From: Sceloporus undulatus
Lineage: Eukaryota > Chordata > Lepidosauria > Squamata > Phrynosomatidae
Assembly (NCBI RefSeq): GCF_019175285.1
Contig: NC_056525.1
Span: 130,893,874-130,957,873, forward strand
DNA length: 64,000 nucleotides
Reading direction: 5' to 3'
The notes below the pieces were generated by a model. The model searched no databases. It worked only from the letters and a program-made list of their open reading frames with translations, and was not told the origin of the DNA. The translations under genes were made by a program, and so were the position numbers. Of this stretch, positions 22,258 to 33,204 are shown piece after piece (position 1 is the stretch's first letter; each line of letters opens with the position of its first letter).

Positions 22258-23421
22258 TACATTCATCCATCCTTCCCCTGTTGCAAAGAGGACTGGTTCA
22301 CAACAGTTAATCTCTGGAATGCCTGTTTCCATATTGGGATTTGACTGTTACACCAATGCTTGCTATCATTTTTGTAGGAACAGTACTGAGAACTTCCAAT
22401 TTCACATGCTTCCCTTTAGTCTTTCCATGGCAGCCAAGCATTCACAAAGTGTATGGCTTTGGTTGCTGCCTGGTTGAGACAGAAGGGGATTGTCATTTTC
22501 CTATATACAGATGCCTGACTCTTGATAGCCAAATTACATCACCAACTAATTGGACATATCGCATATTCCCTTGACCTTCTCAACTCTCTTGGCCTCATTG
22601 TCAACTGTGAGAAGTCCTGCCTCAAAACCAGCTCAGAGGGTGAAGTTAATCAGAGCAATCCTACGCTCTCTTTTGTCTGCAGCTTAACTCTCAGAGGATT
22701 TCATACTCTGGTATGGACAATTTGAAGGTAGGGTTGCTCCCATAGTTTGCTACCACAGCTAATCTAGGTTCTCCTCAGCCACGTGGATTCTACCACTGCA
22801 ATCATACCGCTGATCTGTCTTCCATTCTGAACACTGCAATTTTAGTTTCTCATTGTGTGCAATCCACTGGATTCAGTATGCCTTGGTATGTCCTCTGATC
22901 TCTGAATTGGTGGCTTGACCATTATAATTTTGGGGCAAGGATGCCTTTTCTCCCCACCTTAGCCACACCTATCAGTCAGGAGGGATATTTCACTGGAGGG
23001 GTGGGGTGCCCACTTGAATGGTATCTCCATCAAGAACAAGTTGTTGAGCAAAGAAGCCACTCACCACATCAATGTCCTCAGTATGGCAGCAGTGAAAAAA
23101 AGCCCTTCAACCTTTTGAATCCTTCCTGTGAAAAAACACCATTCAGGCCATTACCAAAAACACCACAGTAATGTATTACTTGAACAAGCAGGGAGGAACA
23201 ATAAAGTGCAACATATTGCTCTAGCTGACATTGCAAATCTGGGATGGATGCATTTGAGGGAAATCTTGTTAGCAATACCTGTGCCAGGAGAAAAGAGCAC
23301 TCTGTCAGATGAACTCAGCAGATCCTTGAATTTGTGCCATAAATGGATGCTCCATCATGACACTCTTCATCGAATCTTTCATCAGTGGAGCACCACACAG
23401 ATCAATTTCTTTGCAAACGTA

Positions 23422-23656
23422 GGCCTGTTACAGACAGGCCAAAATAAAGCTGCTTCGAGTCACTTTGGAGGTATGGTATTTCAATGATGCATGCGTCCTA
23501 AGAGTCCAAAAGCCACACCAAAGCCACGCTCCAGTCATAAGGACTGGAATGCAGCTTTGGTGCGGTTTTTGGACTCTTAGGACTCATGCATCATTGAAAT
23601 ACCATACCTCCAAAGTGACTCGAAGTAGCTTTATTTTGGCCTGTCTGTAACAGGCC
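23422..23656. mobile_element. Harbinger-like MITE, copy 3, nearly perfect foldback
   Basis: GGCCTGTTACAGACAGGCC pairs with GGCCTGTCTGTAACAGGCC. The body (AAAATAAAGCTGCTTCGAG, GTATTTCAATGATGCATGCG) is mirrored over almost its full 235 bp, so one strand can form a long hairpin. It lies within the RNase H part of the DIRS fossil and is younger than it. Confidence 0.88.
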
Positions 23657-23949
23657 TCAGTGAACAAGCCATTTTGCCAGTACTGTTCTAGAACTCGGAG
23701 GGATGGATCCCAAGGTGATTCTAAAATGACATTCTCCTTTTCAGCTTGAATGGGCCCCTGATATATGTGTTTCCACCCTTCCTACTCATTACCAAGATGA
23801 TGACGGAAGTGAGTCAGAGATTTGGTAAGGGAGGAGCTAGCAACTACTGGCTCTCTATTTAGCTGCAGTCCCAGTCACTGGAGATTGACTAACAGCTCAG
23901 CTAATAGGCAAGATCAACAGAGATGTTTTGCATAGGTGTTTAGCAACAG

Positions 23950-24325
23950 AGTTTTAATAATAATATTTATTTACTTATACCCCACTCTTCAGCCAAGGCT
24001 ATCAGAGCTGCTTACAAATTGTTAATTAGACATTTCCCTGCCCTCAGGCTTACAATCTAAAGACACAAGACACAAAAGGAGAAGGGAATGGCAGTGGAGA
24101 AGGGGAAAAATCCAGCAGATCTTCTCTCCCTCTGATGCCTGGACCAGGGCAGATGGACTGGAGGGAGAACCCTTCTTCTTACTCTGATTAAGACTGATTG
24201 GGAAAGGCATTGGCCTACCTTCTCTTCCCCTCAGAGGCCAGGATGGAGACAGATGCCTTGTGGGGAGGCTCAGTTCCTTTAGGGAGGCCTGATGGCATTG
24301 TTTTGAGGGGGAGACCCTAAGTTCT
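23950..24325. repeat. Interspersed repeat with GCCCTCAGGCTTACAATCTA core
   Basis: An (AAT)n/TTTATTTACTTATACC tail-like start is followed by TTCCCTGCCCTCAGGCTTAC. The same word order occurs at 43505-43640. It is probably the antisense 3' part of an L2-like LINE or a SINE sharing its tail; no RT motif is present. Confidence 0.5.
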
Positions 24326-24417
24326 GTTTCAGTGCCTTTGAAAACAGACATAATATTTAGACCTGAACTGTTTCTTATCAATATGATTGGTTTTGGAGAG
24401 ATATCAGAAAGAGAGTA

Positions 24418-24776
24418 CAGTGCGCCCTTGCTTTACGCAGGGGATCCGTTCTGGACTCCCCCACGTAAAGCAGATTCCGCCTTTGCTGGAGCCCCATTTA
24501 AATTAATGGGGCTCGTGCATGCGGCGGCATGGCAGTGCACGCGCGCCATGAGTGCGCACCCCATCAAAACCCCATTAAAGGCTTAAAACCTTCCTCTTCT
24601 GTAAAGCCTTCCCCCCTGGAAAATGAAGTTATGTACTTGATCCCATTGACTCTCTGCTATATCTGTATATTGTACATTGTGTTATTGGTTTTTATCTATT
24701 TTATGATATGTTTGTAATTGGTTTTAATTCTATGTAAACCACTTTGATCTTTTGGAATAGCAGTATATAAATAAAA

Positions 24777-24816
<40 letters not shown>

Positions 24817-24860
24817 GTCCCTATGGGACGCGCCACCCCTTCTTCTCCGCGGGTGCACTG
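24418..24860. mobile_element. Tigger-like MITE split by an L2 3' end
   Basis: TA|CAGTGCGCCCTTGC at the left and GCGGGTGCACTG|TA at the right. The inner GGATCCGTTCTGGACTCCCC matches the family. CCCCATT at 24570 resumes as AGTCCCTATGGG at 24817, so the insert between them came later. Confidence 0.8.
24578..24817 (+). mobile_element. L2-like LINE 3' end with (ATT)n tail
   Basis: Begins in the final ORF2 codons (LKTFLFCKAFPP resembles the LKTYLFQQAYPP of the copy at 34409), then a 3' UTR with TGTAAACCACTTTGATC and CAGTATATAAATAAAAATTA, ending in about twelve ATT units. Severe 5' truncation. Confidence 0.75.
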
Positions 24861-24984
24861 TATCATGATATGTTATATGATTATAACAGCAACAACACTG
24901 TGCATAACACTGGAAGCAGAAGAAAATTCAAAACGTTAAAAAGTGGTTAGAAAACGTAATGGATCTTACTACTGTACATCAGAT

Positions 24985-25257
24985 AAATTGACTCAAGGCC
25001 AGAGCAGACGGGCATGAAAGAGTGGCCCAGGTCCACTCCAGCTGCAAGTGGACCAGTACCACGCTGACTGCACAGCCTACTCCCAAGGTGGGCTGTGAAT
25101 GCAGGAGACAACTAGCGCCACCATGAGTCAGTTTATCTCAGCTCCTTTTTGCTCCGGCCTGGTTTCAGCATGGCTTCCAGCTGCTTTGGAAGTGCATTGT
25201 GTAAATACCACACCTCAAAAGTGCCAGGAAGCCACTTCATTTTGACTGTCTGTTTCA
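24985..25257. mobile_element. Possible Harbinger-like MITE variant
   Basis: AAGGCCAGAGCAGACGGGC at the left and CATTTTGACTGTCTGTTTC at the right resemble worn forms of the Harbinger-like termini (…CAGACAGGCCAAAAT). The centre has CTCAAAAGTGCCAGGAAGCC instead of the usual CTCCAAAGTGACTCGAAGC. Weak but suggestive. Confidence 0.4.
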
Positions 25258-25295
25258 TCCCTAATTGTGTGTGTGTGTGTGTATTGACTCAAGTA

Positions 25296-25506
25296 CAGTC
25301 CTCCCTCCTCATATGTGAGGGATCCGTTCCGACTCTCCATGTATGGGGAAAAGGGCGTATGCTCAAGCCCTATAGAAAATAATAGGGCGTATGTTCGCAG
25401 TGGCGCATGGGGTGCGAGTACACACCCCATTACTTCTGCTGGGGCTTGTCTTCCACATAAGCTCAAAGCCACAGAAGGCAAGCCCACCTATAAGGAGGGC
25501 CAACTG
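25296..25506. mobile_element. Tigger-like MITE
   Basis: TA|CAGTCCTCCCTCCTCATATG opens and AAGGAGGGCCAACTG|TA closes. The inner GGATCCGTTCCGACTCTCC matches the family, and a CCTATAGAAAATAATAGGGC hairpin lies in the centre. The TA flanks are intact. Confidence 0.82.
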
Positions 25507-25540
25507 TATATATGAGATCTTGGTAACCCTTTATAGTTTG

Positions 25541-25742
25541 AGACTGCGTCTGCACTGCAAAAATAATCCAGTTTGACACCACTTTAATTGCCATGGTTCA
25601 ATACTATGGAATTCTGGTAACTGTGGTTTGTTGTGGCTCTATGACTGAGAAGGCTAAACATTTCACAAAATGACAGTTCCATTGAATTATGCCAGTTAAA
25701 GTGATTTCAAACTCGGTTATTTCTGCTGTGCAAACGTAGCCT
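25541..25742. mobile_element. Family B MITE (GCACTGCAAAAATAATCCAG type)
   Basis: CTGCGTCTGCACTGCAAAAA and TTATTTCTGCTGTGCAAACG form inverted ends. The inner CAGTTTGACACCACTTTAAT and GTTAAAGTGATTTCAAACTC continue the pairing. Related copies: 30609, 40463 and a stub at 52420. The superfamily was not settled. Confidence 0.75.
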
Positions 25743-26098
25743 ATGTAAAAAAAGAAAAAGAAAAAAAGAAAGAGTGGGAAACAGTGCAGTTATTGGATGT
25801 GACATTTAAACATGAATTCTTTCTTATTGAATAGGAAGACTTGTTAGCATAATTGGAAGTTTATTAGAGAGAAATAATACTATGGTATAATTACTGAATG
25901 AAGTCAGGTAAGTGCTGGAAGTCATTGGGGTAAGATAAGGGAGGGAGAGAAGGGGTGCTGGGGTGATTATACTGTATGTTGTTATTCTCATTTATGCTTG
26001 TTCTTCTCATTTTCTTTTTTCTTTCTGTTTTTTTTGTATATATGTGTGTTGTGATTATTTGTCTGTTGGAGTTTTCTTTTATTTCCTTTTTCTATCAT

Positions 26099-26137
<39 letters not shown>

Positions 26138-27035
26138 GGATTTATTTATATACCGCCCAATCAAAAGTTATTTTAAAAATAATAATAAATATATGAATCA
26201 GTCTTTTTAAAAAGCTCTTGATGTGGTACATCCTTCCATCTTTTCTGTCACTCACCAGTTTATGACACGGAGTCTAGTTTGGACTGATAATAATTTAGAG
26301 GACATGTTGGTGTTCTACTAGTAGACCTTCTATATTTAAAAACTCTTCTAATATCCTATCAAAACCCTGCTTTAGGCCTTTCTACCTTATGATTCTAAGT
26401 CCAGAAAGAGTTAGGGACTCTTCTAGTACTACCCAGAACTGGCTTATTATTACTTTGTTGCTTCAAGATGGAATTCAGAGCAATAGGTTGTGGCAGGAAT
26501 CTGAGGAATTCTCATTATTCTGCTTTCCTTCATTCCTACATGACTGACTAAGAATGGGGGAGGATACCACTAGTGCTTATCTGAGCTGTCAGACACTTTG
26601 GGCAAACAGAGCTTAATTTCCATGGAAGGAGGAAAGACTTAAAAATGACTAAGCGCTGCTGGTCCCGTTCTGAATACAAATTGTATGTGCTCCTAAATTG
26701 TTCCCAATACTGAAATTTACAAACAGCAGGTTCTAACACAATGAAACACCTGAGTCAAGTTTGGAGCCCCAATTAGAAAGATGAGTAGAAGTTTGAAATT
26801 GCTTCCTTCCATACATTTCTTTCCCTGGGAGACTGCATCATAACTGAAATACAATAGCCTCCTCTACTAAGAATAAGCTTAGGTACAGTGGTGTGGCTAA
26901 ACTGAATGTACCTTCTACCTTGCTCATTCATACCTCTGGCTTCCTGTCATTCCTCTGCCACCTTCCTGGTCTTGTATTTTAGATTTAAAGCTCCTTGAGG
27001 TGAGAACTTAAGATGAGAAATTATTTCTGACAGTT
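25743..27035. other. Intron 2 with one (AAT)n LINE-tail stub
   Basis: At 26100-26138 there are about 13 AAT units joined to GGATTTATTTATATACCGCC (to about 26158), the antisense end of an L2-like LINE or SINE without its body. The rest shows no element that I recognise. Confidence 0.5.
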
Positions 27036-27375
27036 CTGTCAGTAACCTTGGATGTACAGGTACATCATCTGGTCCTGGAGACTTCATTTAGAGTAATTAG
27101 GAATTCCTCTACTACCTCTTTGCCTATTCTTTGCTGCATTTCCCCAACAGCATCATCTGCTCCATTTTCCCTAGTTTGAAAGCTGCTCTTTTTAGAAACA
27201 ACTGAGGGAAAGAAGGTGTTGAGTACTTCTGTCTTTTTTCTGTCCACTGTTAGCATTTTGCTGTCCTCTCCACACAGCAGCACTACCATTCCTTGTTCTT
27301 CCTTTTGTTATAGACATAACCCAAAAAGCAAGCCTGACCTCATGTTGTGCTTTAGCTTTTCAGACATTCTCACTG
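27036..27375 (-). mobile_element. CR1 ORF2 fragment between endonuclease and RT
   Basis: The minus-strand frame 27289-27065 reads …LTVDRKKTEVLNTFFPSVVS, the CR1 linker (EKAEVLNxFFASVF). Upstream antisense text (TATAGACATAACCCAAAAAG) matches the same family. No RT box present. Confidence 0.75.
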
Positions 27376-27392
27376 TACAAGCTTGCTATTTA

Positions 27393-27579
27393 CAGTTGGC
27401 CCATCCTTTACATGGGCTTGCCTTCCGTGGACTTGAAATCACAGGGAAGGCAAGCCCCAATAGAAACAATGGCATGCGCCCCATTATCCTTAATAGGATT
27501 TGATCATACACTTAACTCCCCTTATGCGGGATGCGTGTGTGTCTGAAATGGATCCCCTGCGTAAGGGGCAGACTGACTG
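27393..27579. mobile_element. Tigger-like MITE
   Basis: TA|CAGTTGGCCCATCC at the left and GGGGCAGACTGACTG|TA at the right. The inner AAATGGATCCCCTGCGTAAG is the reverse of the family's left end. Flanked by TA on both sides. Confidence 0.8.
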
Positions 27580-28540
27580 TATTTTAATTATTTTTTGGCG
27601 ATTTCCTGCTTTTTCCATTTTTATATTATTGTTAAATTTATTTATATCCCACTCTTCTCCCAAGACTCGGACTCGGTCACTTACGGCATTAAAAAAAAAT
27701 TACAGTTAAAAACATACAAAAAATGTACATGTCCCTTTTGCATCTTAGCTCAGTTGAAAGATCTTTAGTCATCCATCCTGGTTTCTTTAGACAATTACCA
27801 TTTTTCCTCCTTGCTGGAACTGTTCAAAATTGTGCCTTCAAATTCTCACTTTTAAGGGCTCATTCACACTATGAAATAACCTGGTGTGGAAACCGTTATT
27901 TCCAGGTTGTTCATAGTGCATTCAGTATAATTTGGGAGGGGGGGTGTGGCAAAGAAAAAACCATAGCCCTGTACTTTGAATCCAGGGCTTTTACCGCATC
28001 TTTTTTAAAGAGCCACAAACGAGAACGCACTGTTGATTCTATTTGGAGCATTCAGGAAGGGAGGGGTTATGTGCAGAGGAGCAGATATACACATCCCACT
28101 AGTCTTGCCCTGCCAGCAAAGCACCATTGTTTTTCCCTCTTGGCACTCTGTGGGGGTGAAGAAACTGACTCCATAAATGCAGTGGATTCAAACTTCCCAC
28201 GCTTCAGAAAGTGGTCCCTTTAAAATGCTGCCTGGCTTTTTCCCCCTCTTCTGCAGTGAATTAGTCCCCTTATCTGCATTCCCAGAGTTCACAAAAGCTG
28301 GGGAGGTGGTTCTCTTGGAAACATGATGAGGTGGTGGACTTTAAAAAAATGACAGCTTATGTGTACTGTTGCTTTTGCATGACTGCCATTCTCTATCAGT
28401 ATGAAAGTATCTTGAAATACTGATGTAAGTGGCATGAAGAACATGAACATCATTTGATTGACATTTAAAAAAACAAAACCCGAAAATGATCGAACGCATT
28501 TGAAATAGAGGCTCCATCTCTCATGAACTTCTTTATTAGT
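27580..28540. other. Intron 2, mostly unassigned
   Basis: 27630-27680 carries TTATTTATATCCCACTCTTC, an antisense LINE/SINE tail. A short hairpin at 27863-27922 (CACTATGAAATAACCTGG against CCAGGTTGTTCATAGTG) may be the end of another MITE. The remainder is not assigned. Confidence 0.4.
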
Positions 28541-28800
28541 ATTTCTGACCATGGAATGACTGCCAGTATTTCCCTAAGTTTACTGAAATCAGCTTTCTTA
28601 AAATCAAGAGTGTATGTTTGAATATGTTTGGCTTTCCTTTTCCACTGTATAACAAACTGGTCACTTCAGCCTAAGGATCCTGCCACTTCCACCCCATTTA
28701 CTAAATTATCACTTTTGGTTAGGATCAGATCTAAAATAGCTGATTCCATAGTTTCCTCTTCCATCTTCTGCACAACTTGTCTGCAAGACAAGTGAGAAAT
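28541..28800 (-). mobile_element. CR1-like fragment (5' of RT)
   Basis: CAGCCTAAGGATCCTGCCAC, CCCCATTTACTAAATTATC and AGGATCAGATCTAAAATAGC, read antisense, give a …LILTKSDNLVNGVEVAGSLG-type peptide that recurs in reptile CR1 copies between endonuclease and RT. Recognised from memory of the family; strand is minus. Confidence 0.6.
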
Positions 28801-28824
28801 ATGCTGGACTGTCACATTTTTGGC

Positions 28825-29965
28825 AGAGTTTGACAACATCTTTATCAACAACTTGGATGAAGGAATAGAGGGCATGTTTATGAAATTTGCAGATGACACC
28901 AAATTAGGAAGGGTAGTTAATACCCTAGAGGATAGGATCAAAATTCAAAATGACTTTTAACAGATTAGAAAGTTGGGTCATAACTAAGAAAATGAATTTC
29001 AGCAGAGGGAAATGTAAAGTACTACACTTAAGTGCAAAAAATAAAATGCACAGATACAGAAAATCTGGTTTGAAGTATCACATGGTTCTAGGAGTCCATG
29101 TAGATCACATGTTGAACATGAGTCAACAGTGTGATGCAGCAGGTAAAAAATCCAATGTTAGTCTAGGCTGCATCAATGGAAGTATAGTGTATAGATTAAA
29201 GGAAGTATTTGTACTACTCTATTCTGCTTTGATTAGGAATACTGGAATACTGTGTCCAGTTCAGGGCACTACAATTCAAAACAGACATTGACAAGCTGGA
29301 GCATCTCCAGAGGAGGGTGACCAAAATGGGGGTAGGTCTGGAAACCATGTCATATGAGGAGTGACTTAGGGATCTGGGTATGTTTAGCCTGGAAAAGAGA
29401 TAATTAAGAGGTGATATGAAAGCCCAATTTAAATACAGTGGTACCCCGGGTTACGAAAATAATTCGTTCCGCCGCCGCGTTCGTAACCCGAAATGCTTCG
29501 TAAGCCGAAAAAGCCATAGGCGCTAATGGGGAAAAGCCGCGATTTCGTGCGAAATAGCGCCGAAAAGCACCAAAATTGTTTTTCGTAACCCGAAAAAACC
29601 TTCGTAACCCGGAACAGTTTTTTCCTATTGATTTTTTTCGTAACCCGGAAATTTCGTAAGGCGGCGCATTCGTATCCCGGGGTACCACTGTATTTGAAAG
29701 GATGCCATATGCAAGATGGAGCATGTTTTCCCCCCTGCAGCTTCAGAGACAAGAACCTGAAGTAATGTTTTCAAACTACATCAAAAGAGATTCTATCTCA
29801 AGATTAGGAAGAGCTTCCTAACAGTGGAAGACGCTGCCTTGAATTGTGGTGGAGCATTCTTCTTTGGAGGTCTTTAATCAGAGGCTGAATCTGTCAGGGG
29901 TACTTTTATTATGTATTCTTGCATGGCCAGGGGTTAGACTAGATGGCCCTTGTGGTCTTTTCCAA
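28825..29965 (+). mobile_element. CR1 LINE 3' half, worn and split by a Tigger-like MITE
   Basis: Parallels the 18495 copy from FDNIFINNLDE (28832) and the FADDTKLG box (28890) through KCKVLHLSAKNKMHRYR (about 29010) to the 3' tail GATGGCCCTTGTGGTC (29942). Several indels and a stop break the frame. The insert at 29436-29690 sits in AAATATTTGAAAGG. Confidence 0.9.
29436..29690. mobile_element. Tigger-like MITE (TACCCCGGGTTACGAA type), TA duplication in CR1
   Basis: CAGTGGTACCCCGGGTTACG and its complement ATCCCGGGGTACCACTG bound 255 bp of CG-rich, self-complementary DNA, and TA flanks both sides. The CR1 consensus reads TTTAAATATTTGAAAGG across this point, so removing the element plus one TA restores it exactly. 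A diverged sister lies at 42084. Confidence 0.9.
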
Positions 29966-29967
29966 CA

Positions 29968-30140
29968 AGATTGTGAGTTCAATTCCTGCCAGGGGCTCAG
30001 GTCAACTCAGCCTAGCATCTTTCCAAGGTCACTAAAATGAGTACCAAGCTTGTTGGAGGCAATTAGCTTACAGTTGTAAACTGCTTAGAGACTGCTTATG
30101 CGGTATGAAGCGATATATAAATCAAGCTACTATTGCTGTT
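29968..30140 (+). mobile_element. tRNA-derived squamate SINE, 3' portion
   Basis: GTGAGTTCAATTCCTGCC (about 29974) matches a pol III B box. It is followed by CTCAGGTCAACTCAGCC, AAATGAGTACCAAGCTTG, TAAACTGCTTAGAGACTGC and ATATAAATCAAGCTACTATT, the order found in squamate tRNA-SINEs. The A box is missing. It is wedged between CR1 pieces. Confidence 0.75.
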
Positions 30141-30980
30141 TCTGTAGATTCTGTGATTCCAACAAATATCAGAATAGCTATAATAAAAATTCACCATTAT
30201 TACTACATTTTTCCTTTCTGAATGTGTGGTCATCTGTTCTAGGAAGGCATCATCTAAATCCACAGTTTGGCTTGGATGTCTGTAGTAGACCCCCCCAACT
30301 ACCACATCCTTCTTGTTTCTCTCCCCCTTAATTTTTACTCAGAAGCTCCCAACATGGCTTCCAGGATTTAAATTATGGATCTGTTCACAGATGTACGCAT
30401 CCTTAATATACATGCTGCTACTCCTCCTTTCCTGTTTGGTCTGTTTCTCCTGAATATCTTATACCACTGTATTACTACATTCTAATTATGAGACTCATCT
30501 GTCCAAGTTTCATTGATGCCTACTATATCTTATTTGCTTTGCTGTGCTAAGTGTTCAGTTTCATTCTGTTTATTTCCCATGCTCTGTGCATGAATATAGG
30601 TACAAAACACACTGAGGAAATAATCCAGTTTGAGACCACTTTAATGGCCCTGGCTGAATGCTAGGGAATTCTGGGAACTATAGTTTTGTAGGAGATTTAG
30701 CTATCTCTGTCAGAGAGCTCTGGTGCCACAATAAACTACAATCCCCAGGATTCCATAGCACTGAGCCAAGGCTATTAAAACAGTCTCAAACTAGATTATT
30801 TCTGCAATGTGTTTTGGACTATAAAAACACCTAAAACCATGGGCTATTCTCCCTATCTGCCTTTTAAAGGTTTCTTTCCTTCTCACTCTTGTATTTGTGC
30901 TATTTGCCTAGCTATCTGTATAACATTTGGGCCAATAACTCCAGCACTTGATGAACTCCTGCTCTTAGGAATACTGTCTG
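30141..30980 (-). mobile_element. CR1 endonuclease region, split by a family B MITE
   Basis: The minus-strand frame 30305-30096 reads VVGGVYYRHPSQTVDLDDAF, then an NVVIMVNFYY stretch corresponding to CR1 endonuclease LVIMGDFNYPDICW. The upstream ORF2 text continues to 30608 and resumes at about 30820 (ACCTAAAACCATGGGC), on the far side of the MITE. Confidence 0.72.
30609..30815. mobile_element. Family B MITE within CR1
   Basis: ACACTGAGGAAATAATCCAG and GATTATTTCTGCAATGTGT form the ends. The centre has TGCTAGGGAATTCTGGGAAC, GTCAGAGAGCTCTGGTGCCA and ATCCCCAGGATTCC. This uninterrupted GAGCTCTGGTGCC is the reference for the templated insertion in the copy at 40463. Confidence 0.8.
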
Positions 30981-30989
30981 CCTTCCCCA

Positions 30990-31618
30990 CACAGAATCAT
31001 AGAATCGTAGAGTTGGAAGAGACCACAAGGGTCATCCAGTCCAACCCCTGCCATGCAGGAAATCAGAATCAAAGCATTCCCGACAGATGGCCATCCAGCC
31101 TCTGCTTGAAGACCTCCAAGGAAGGAGACTCCACTACACTCCGGGGGAGTTTGTTCCACTGTCGAACAGCTCTTACTGTCAGGAAGTTCCTCCTAATGTT
31201 GAGGTGGAATCTCTTTTCCTGCAGTTTGCATCCATTGTTCAGGGTCCTAGTCTCTGGAGCAGCAGAAAACAAGCTTGCTCCCTCCTCAATATGGCATCCC
31301 TTCAAATATTTAAACAGGGCTATCATATCACCTCTTAACCTTCTCTTCTCCAGGCTAAACATCCCCAGCTCCCTGAGTCGTTCCTCGTAGGGCATGGTTT
31401 CCAGACCTTTCACCATTTTAGTTACTCTCCTTTGGACACGCTCCAGTTTCTCAATGTCTTTTTTTAATTGTAGTGCCCAGAACTGGACTCAATATTTCAG
31501 TTGGGGCCTGACTAGAGCAGAATATAGTGGCACTATGATTTCCCTTGATCTAGACACTATACTTCTATTGATGCAGCCTAAAATCGCATTGGCCTTTTTA
31601 GCTGCCGCATCGTTTTAA
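30990..31618 (-). mobile_element. CR1 LINE 3' end
   Basis: The minus-strand frame 31416-31069 holds [20 protein letters not shown] to [17 protein letters not shown] without a break. Further right lies the [15 protein letters not shown] region. The left end carries CATAGAATCGTAGAGTTGG. It is close to the 18495 copy in sequence. Confidence 0.93.
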
Positions 31619-31983
31619 CTCAATTTAAAGCCCATCCAGATATTTCTAGCGAATACATTCCTGCCAATTGCTGTGAGGTGCAACCCACTCCATGCCAAAG
31701 AAGCTATGGCCCATTCTGGTCTGTCTCTGGTCGCTCTTTTGGGGTTTCCTTGCTGCAAAACAGAACAGAGGGAATCAGGAGAAGCTGAAAAAAGCCACAA
31801 TCCACTTTGTTTTCTCCACATGCCGGCAACACCTTGAGGGCTTTGTCTGTCTATGGAGAACCTAAAAGAAGCACTCAGTCCCTTTACTCTCTTTGGCAAC
31901 CTTTTGCAATGCCTGGGGTCCAAGGTGACACTGGCACTTTTGCCTATTTGCAAAATTGATCTGAGGAGCACAATGTTGAGCCC

Positions 31984-32098
31984 CAAAGGTCTACCCTCGA
32001 GTTATCCATAGTCATATCAAATTCAGAATGTTGACTTCAAAAGCTGCCCTTGACTAACACACAAGCTCAGTGTACTGTATAGATGAGTATATATGGTA
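31984..32098. mobile_element. Family C MITE, right end only
   Basis: GTCTACCCTCGAGTTATCC to GATGAGTATATATGGTA matches the right end of the 11265 copy. No left end was recognised within 400 bp. It runs directly into the (AAT)n array. Confidence 0.6.
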
Positions 32099-32151
<53 letters not shown>

Positions 32152-32152
32152 A
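32098..32152. repeat. (AAT)n microsatellite
   Basis: About 17 uninterrupted AAT units. Confidence 0.97.
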
Positions 32153-32521
32153 CAAGAAAGGAGTTCTGTCATGTTTCTTGTTGATTGTTTTGCATTTCTC
32201 ACACAATCTTTATAGAACTGGAAACACTACACATCAGCAGTGCCAACTTCAATACTGTTTGTGTGCATGCTGTGCCCTGAAAAAATATTGGCAGCAACAA
32301 TGTGTGATAAGAGCCTTTGGCACTTCAGCCTTGGATTTTCCCAGAACCTCAGGGCAGAACTCCCTGTGTCTGGGATTATAATTTCAGTTTTAACAGGCCC
32401 TTGACATTCACTTCCACAAATGCCTCTTAAAGATAAAAATGTTTTCTTTCTGCTGACTTCAGAAATAAGTACAGTGACATATCTAATATATTTGACACCT
32501 GGTACCAATCATTTTTTAACA

Positions 32522-32647
32522 TCCTTTAAACAGAGGCTGGATGGCCATCTCTCGGGGATGGTTTGATTGAGAGTTCCTGCATGGCAAGGTGTTAGACTGG
32601 ATGGCCCTTGTGGTATCTTCCAACTCTACAGTTCTATGATTCTATCC
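32522..32647 (+). mobile_element. CR1 extreme 3' end
   Basis: CTTTAAACAGAGGCTGGATG through GATGGCCCTTGTGG to GTTCTATGATTCTATC. This is the last 125 bp of CR1 with its ATTCTATG tail. Confidence 0.93.
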
Positions 32648-32980
32648 CCCTCTTCTTTTAACAGCCTTTTCCTGATCTGATAGAGCTGCTGGCAGGACAT
32701 GAAAGGATGGCTACTTGGCCAGCAAAGCCATCAGATGTGGAAGTCATCCCTTCCCAACAGTGGTGGCTGGTTAGTTTGCTAAAACAATTGAAGTGTTTTA
32801 GTGATAATCATCACTATTATTACTGATCACACACACACCCCTTTTCATTAAGGCGGCTGAATGCTGTTTAAGGCCAAGATGGGATAATGGAGATAATTGC
32901 CCCTTTCAGTCCATTCATTTTTCCTCACAAACACAATTATTTCAGGAAAAGGATCATTTGATTTTATATTGCACTAAATA

Positions 32981-33202
32981 CAGTGGTCCCTTGCCTTACG
33001 CTGGGATCTGTTCCGGACCCCGCCACATAAGGCAAGTTCCACCTATGCTCGAGTCTCATTGAGGATAATGGAGCTTGTGCACGCGACGGTGGGTAGTGGT
33101 GTGCATGCTGCGGGCACACGCGCCATTCATTGAATGGCGCAGGGCTTCCAACATAAGCTGGAAGCCACATAAAAAGTGCCCGCGTATGATACGGGCATAC
33201 TG
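32981..33202. mobile_element. Tigger-like MITE
   Basis: TA|CAGTGGTCCCTTGCCTTACG at the left and GATACGGGCATACTG|TA at the right. The inner GGGATCTGTTCCGGACCCCG and a GCGCCATTCATTGAATGGCG hairpin lie at the centre. Confidence 0.85.
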
Positions 33203-33204
33203 TA

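Larger units (their letters stand above)
20690..23815 (+). mobile_element. DIRS-like (tyrosine-recombinase) retrotransposon fossil
   Basis: Plus-strand pieces resemble the gag-like part (about 20700-21540, weakest), the reverse transcriptase (about 21760-22700) and the RNase H region (about 23040-23400) of vertebrate DIRS elements, in that order. It is old, with many breaks across all parts. Two younger MITEs (22061-22257 and 23422-23656) sit inside it. No terminal repeats or recombinase domain were recognised. The left limit is approximate. Confidence 0.68.
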
